From: Clostridium_AF sediminicola
GTDB lineage: Bacteria; Bacillota; Clostridia; Clostridiales; Clostridiaceae
DNA: 64,000 nt
NCBI RefSeq assembly: GCF_050402865.1
Contig: NZ_BAABMF010000005.1
Coordinates: 186,001 to 250,000 of the forward strand
Direction: 5' to 3'
This document shows, piece after piece, positions 60,836 to 64,000 of the stretch. Within the stretch, counting starts at the first letter, position 1, and every line of letters begins with the position of its first letter. The notes under the pieces are model-generated. The model searched no databases. It was not told the DNA's origin and saw only the letters and a list, made by a program, of their open reading frames with translations. Position numbers and translations under genes: made by a program.

Positions 60836-62032
60836 TTATTTTTCGCTTAAAGCTACTATTCCTGGTAATTCTTTACCTTCTAAGAATTCTAGTGACGCAC
60901 CGCCACCTGTAGATATGTGAGTCATTTTATCGCCAAATCCTAATATATTAACAGCTGCCGCACTATCTCCACCACCTATAATTGTAGTAGCATCAGCTTC
61001 CGCCATAGCTTCAGCAACAGCAATAGTACCCTTTGCAAAGTTTTCAAACTCAAATACTCCCATTGGTCCATTCCACACTACTGTTTTAGCAGTTTTTACT
61101 GCTTCAGCATATATAGCAGCAGTTTTAGGTCCAATATCTAATCCCATGAATCCATCAGCAATGTTTTGGTCTTCTGTAACTACTGGTTCTGTATCAGCAC
61201 TGAAAGTAGCTCCAACAACGTTATCTACAGGTAAAAGTAATTTTACACCTTTAGTTTTAGCTTTTTCCATCATTTCTTTAGAATAATCTACTTTATCAGC
61301 TTCCAATAAAGAAGTTCCTATAGTATATCCTTGTGCTTTTAAGAATGTATAAGCCATTCCACCACCAATTATTAAAGTATCAACTTTTTCTAGTAAATTA
61401 TTTATAACATTTATTTTATCTGAAACTTTTGCTCCACCAAGTATAGCAACAAAAGGTCTCTCTGGTGATTCCACTGCATCTCCAAGGAATTTTAATTCTT
61501 TTTGAATTAAATATCCACAAGCACTCTCTTCTAAGTATTCTCCAACTCCTACCGTTGAACAATGAGCTCTATGCGCAGTTCCAAAAGCATCGTTAACAAA
61601 AACTTCTGCTAATGAAGCTAAATCTTTAGAGAAAGCTTCTCCATTTTTAGTTTCTTCTTTTCTGTATCTAGTATTTTGAAGTAAAACAACATCGCCGTCC
61701 TTCATAACATCTACTGCAGCTTTAGCCTTTTCACCTACTACATTATCATCAGCAGCAAAAATAACTTCTTTACCTAACATGCTAGAAAGTTCTGCAGCAA
61801 CTGGAGCTAAAGATAATTCTGGTTTTGCTTCTCCTTTAGGTTTTCCTAAGTGCGAACAAAGTATAACCTTTGCTCCTTGCTCTATTAAGTATTTTATAGT
61901 TGGCATAGCACCTACTAATCTATTTTTATCAGTTATAACACCATCTTTTAATGGCACATTAAAATCACATCTCACTAAAACTTTTTTACCTGAAACTTGT
62001 AAATCTTCTACTGTCTTTTTGTTTAATTTCAT
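60836..62032 (-). CDS. pgk: Phosphoglycerate kinase
   Basis: 398 residues from the ATG after GGAGGGAAC (the ATG six codons upstream lies at the start of that site). Signatures: KKVLVRCDFNVPLKDG, VILCSHLGKPKGE, FVNDAFGTAHRAHCSTVGV, PFVAILGGAKVSDKI, and the C-terminal IIGGGDSAAAVN and ISTGGGASLEFLEGKELPG. Transfers phosphate from 1,3-bisphosphoglycerate to ADP. It is separated from gap by a terminator and a repeat remnant, so it may need readthrough or its own promoter. Confidence 0.97.
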   Translation of the reverse strand: MKLNKKTVEDLQVSGKKVLVRCDFNVPLKDGVITDKNRLVGAMPTIKYLIEQGAKVILCSHLGKPKGEAKPELSLAPVAAELSSMLGKEVIFAADDNVVGEKAKAAVDVMKDGDVVLLQNTRYRKEETKNGEAFSKDLASLAEVFVNDAFGTAHRAHCSTVGVGEYLEESACGYLIQKELKFLGDAVESPERPFVAILGGAKVSDKINVINNLLEKVDTLIIGGGMAYTFLKAQGYTIGTSLLEADKVDYSKEMMEKAKTKGVKLLLPVDNVVGATFSADTEPVVTEDQNIADGFMGLDIGPKTAAIYAEAVKTAKTVVWNGPMGVFEFENFAKGTIAVAEAMAEADATTIIGGGDSAAAVNILGFGDKMTHISTGGGASLEFLEGKELPGIVALSEK

Positions 62033-62057
62033 TAAGAAAGTTCCCTCCATTCTTATT

Positions 62058-62142
62058 TGTAGATAAACTACTTCGTAGCTTTATCTATCAGTTGACAGAA
62101 TTTGCACCAGCAAAAATTGTCCTTTATCGTCAATTGTCAACT
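62058..62142. repeat. Hairpin plus family 1 remnant, copy H, between gap and pgk
   Basis: The hairpin TAGATAAACTAC / GTAGCTTTATCTA (62058-62085) is followed by a short inverted pair AGTTGACAG ... ATTGTCAACT. The same combination of a TAAACTACTTCG hairpin next to heptad repeats occurs before copy B near 6.3 kb. Confidence 0.5.
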
Positions 62143-62164
62143 AATATATGGGTATGTATCTTGT

Positions 62165-62221
62165 AAAAAGGGTTGACCTTATAGATTATCTACAAAACCA
62201 ACCCCTTTTTTAATGTCTATA
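62165..62221 (-). terminator. Terminator-like hairpin after gap
   Basis: AAAGGGGTTG / CAACCCTTT with a long AT-rich loop, followed by TTTTT-type residues on the minus strand. It could set a lower pgk level by partial termination or separate the messages. Confidence 0.7.
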
Positions 62222-62242
62222 TTAAAAAATATTTAATTTAAA

Positions 62243-63250
62243 TTATAATCTATCAGCAACGTATTTAGTTAAATCAGCTAATCTATTAGAGTAACCTGCT
62301 TCGTTATCATACCAAGAAATTACTTTTACCAATTTATCTCCCATTTTCATAGTTGATAAACCATCAACTATTGAAGATCTTTCATCTCCTCTGTAGTCAA
62401 TAGAAACTAATGGCTCTTCGCTGAAACCTAATATTCCTTTTAATTCACCTTCTGCAGCATCTTTAAAAGCAGCGTTGATTTCTTCAACAGTTGCTTCAGT
62501 TTTTAAAGTACAAACTAAGTCAACCATAGAAACTGTTGGAGTAGGAACTCTTACAGCCATACCATTCAATCTACCTTTTAATTGTGGTAATACTAATGCA
62601 ACAGCAGCAGCAGCACCTGTAGTTGTTGGAATCATAGACTCAGCAGCAGCTCTTGCTCTTCTCAAATCACTATGTGGAGCATCTAATACTCTTTGGTCTC
62701 CAGTATATGAATGAATAGTAGTCATTAATCCTTCTTCAATACCAAATTTGCTATCAAGAACTTTAGCAAATGGAGCTAAACAGTTAGTAGTACATGATGC
62801 ATTTGATAATATATGTTGAGTTGCAGGATCATATTCTTCTTCGTTAACACCAAGAACTATTGTTTTATCTTCACCTTTTGCTGGAGCAGATATAATAACT
62901 TTTTTAGCTCCTGCTTCAATGTGCTTGCTAGCTGTTTCTTTAGTTCTGAAGAAACCAGTACATTCTAAAGCAATATCAACACCTAAATCAGCCCAAGGTA
63001 AGTTTTGAGGATCTCTTTCTGCAAATATTTTTATTTCTTTACCATTAACAACAATTGCACCTTCTGAAACTTCTACAGTTCCTTCGAATTTTCCATATAA
63101 AGAATCATATTTTAATAAGTGTGCTAACGTAGCTGGACTTGTTAAATCATTTATTGCTACTACCTCTAGTTCTCCTTCATAATTTGAGATTAAAGCATTG
63201 AAAGCATTTCTTCCGATTCTTCCGAATCCATTAATTGCAACTTTTTTCAT
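62243..63250 (-). CDS. gap: Glyceraldehyde-3-phosphate dehydrogenase, glycolytic type
   Basis: 335 residues from the ATG behind AGGAGGT; the longer frame to 63280 has no site. INGFGRIGRNAFNAL binds NAD, the active-site Cys is in SNASCTTNCLAPFAKVLD, and ATVEEINAAFK and SWYDNEAGYSNRL are also conserved. Residue 33-34 region (INDLTSPATLAHLLKYDS) favours NAD. It makes 1,3-bisphosphoglycerate. It follows cggR by 54 bp, the classical target arrangement for CggR control. Confidence 0.97.
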   Translation of the reverse strand: MKKVAINGFGRIGRNAFNALISNYEGELEVVAINDLTSPATLAHLLKYDSLYGKFEGTVEVSEGAIVVNGKEIKIFAERDPQNLPWADLGVDIALECTGFFRTKETASKHIEAGAKKVIISAPAKGEDKTIVLGVNEEEYDPATQHILSNASCTTNCLAPFAKVLDSKFGIEEGLMTTIHSYTGDQRVLDAPHSDLRRARAAAESMIPTTTGAAAAVALVLPQLKGRLNGMAVRVPTPTVSMVDLVCTLKTEATVEEINAAFKDAAEGELKGILGFSEEPLVSIDYRGDERSSIVDGLSTMKMGDKLVKVISWYDNEAGYSNRLADLTKYVADRL

Positions 63251-63304
63251 TGTACTACCTCCTAAAAATTTCATTATCATTTATATTAATTTTTAATATA
63301 TAAC

Positions 63305-64000
63305 TTAATTATTTTCTTTTTTTTCACTTAATATTCTCAACATTTCTCTTGCTGCACCTTCGTCAGTGAATAAAACGCTATTCTCGCTATACATTTCAGT
63401 AGCAATTATGGCTTTAGCCTTTCGTTTTCCGCCGGCTATAGCAATCGATTTTTCTACTTTGACCATTTGTTGATTTTTTATTCCTACTGTTGGTGTAGAA
63501 AACACAATATCACCTTTTATATTGAAATAGCATCCAAATGCCTCTCCAACTGCCCCCATACTGTTTAATTTTTCAATGAGTTCAGAGTTAAGCTCTCTTT
63601 TTTCAGCCATTCTTTCGGCCCTACCTATACCATATATAAGTATATTAGCTTTATCTATATACTCTAACACTTCTTTTATGCTTTCTTCCTTCAATATTGT
63701 CTTAAGAGCTGAATCACTTAAATTATCAGGTACATGAAGCATTTTATAATTAGCATTAAGTTTCTTAGCAAGACTTGCAGCTAAAGTATTAGACTGAACT
63801 TCAACCTCTCTACCCATACCACCTCTTGCAGGAACAACCATAATATTATTTAAATCTTTCCTATTAGGAATATTATCGATAATTGACTTTACAGAAGAAC
63901 CTCCAGTTAAAGATATTATATTGTTATCTTTTAATATGTCTTTTATGTACTTTGAAGCAGTTCTACCTATTTCATTTAAAACAATCCTGTTTTCATCAAC
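63305..64000 (-). CDS. cggR: Central glycolytic genes regulator CggR, C-terminal part (truncated by window edge)
   Basis: 231 codons are open to the window end, so the N-terminal DNA-binding part lies outside. The visible part is the SorC/CggR sugar-binding domain: IISLTGGSSVKSIIDNIP, MVVPARGGMGREVEVQSNTL, ANILIYGIGRAERMA and YFNIKGDIVFSTPTVGI. In Bacillus, CggR represses the gap operon and is released by fructose-1,6-bisphosphate. Here it heads cggR-gap-pgk-tpiA-gpmI-eno in the same order. An in-frame ATG at 63841 is internal to the domain and is not the true start. Confidence 0.93.
   Translation of the reverse strand, partial: VDENRIVLNEIGRTASKYIKDILKDNNIISLTGGSSVKSIIDNIPNRKDLNNIMVVPARGGMGREVEVQSNTLAASLAKKLNANYKMLHVPDNLSDSALKTILKEESIKEVLEYIDKANILIYGIGRAERMAEKRELNSELIEKLNSMGAVGEAFGCYFNIKGDIVFSTPTVGIKNQQMVKVEKSIAIAGGKRKAKAIIATEMYSENSVLFTDEGAAREMLRILSEKKENN

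Noticed and set aside
63305..63841. Complete 178-residue CggR-like protein starting at 63841
   Set aside because: The frame stays open upstream to the window end with in-family sequence, so the gene is truncated by the window rather than short.

Overview
This window looks like the chromosome of a low-GC, anaerobic Gram-positive bacterium of the Clostridia. The base composition is strongly AT-rich. Ribosome binding sites are AGGAGG-type and TTG/GTG starts are common. The genes include pyruvate formate-lyase, a class III fructose-bisphosphatase, a membrane pyrophosphatase and a CggR-headed glycolytic operon, and there are T-box, PyrR and ZTP leader RNAs. I see no rRNA or tRNA genes, no CRISPR array and no intact insertion sequence.

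Layout. 1-2.7 kb: start of an aminotransferase and a PyrR-controlled uracil permease. 2.7-6.2 kb: a hybrid sensor kinase and an L,D-transpeptidase. 6.6-11 kb: a seven-gene Mrp/Mbh-type cation/proton antiporter operon. 11.3-21.7 kb: an FAA hydrolase, a YihY membrane protein, a two-component system divergent from an HtrA protease, an ArsA-like ATPase and CstA. 22.3-31.9 kb: fbp, pflB behind a ZTP riboswitch, and a leuACDB set behind a leucine T-box. 31.9-35.1 kb: a signalling-type group (DUF5317, HD-GYP, a 28-residue peptide and an uncharacterised protein) followed upstream by a 57-residue small protein. 35.4-41.3 kb: pfkA, an unusual RelA/SpoT-domain protein paired with a class I isoprenoid-synthase-like protein, and hisS behind what looks like a His-rich leader-peptide attenuator. 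41.4-48.8 kb: cyclophilin lipoprotein, ZIP and MATE transporters, dCTP deaminase, NlpC/P60 hydrolase and an alkylsulfatase-like protein. 49.5-54 kb: tmRNA, smpB, ilvE and rnr. 54.4-64 kb: hppA, secG, eno, gpmI, tpiA, pgk, gap and a 5'-truncated cggR.

Metabolically the window joins fermentative glycolysis and its reversal (cggR-gap-pgk-tpiA-gpmI-eno, pfkA, fbp, pflB), ion and energy coupling (Mrp-type antiporter, H+/Na+-PPase), leucine synthesis (leuABCD, ilvE) and ribosome rescue (ssrA, smpB, rnr).

The most unusual content is non-coding. There are at least three families of dispersed, structured palindromic elements. Family 1 is a 100-220 bp composite of hairpins bounded by heptad terminal inverted repeats, with six substantial copies and two remnants. 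Family 2 is a 185 bp giant hairpin with two copies carrying compensatory changes. Family 3 is a roughly 100 nt covarying hairpin placed directly before the ribosome binding sites of three unrelated genes (FAA hydrolase, secG, gpmI). A further paired leader/terminator element precedes the alkylsulfatase and NlpC/P60 genes. All starts given here were chosen by reading the ribosome binding sites, and several are internal to the longest open frame.
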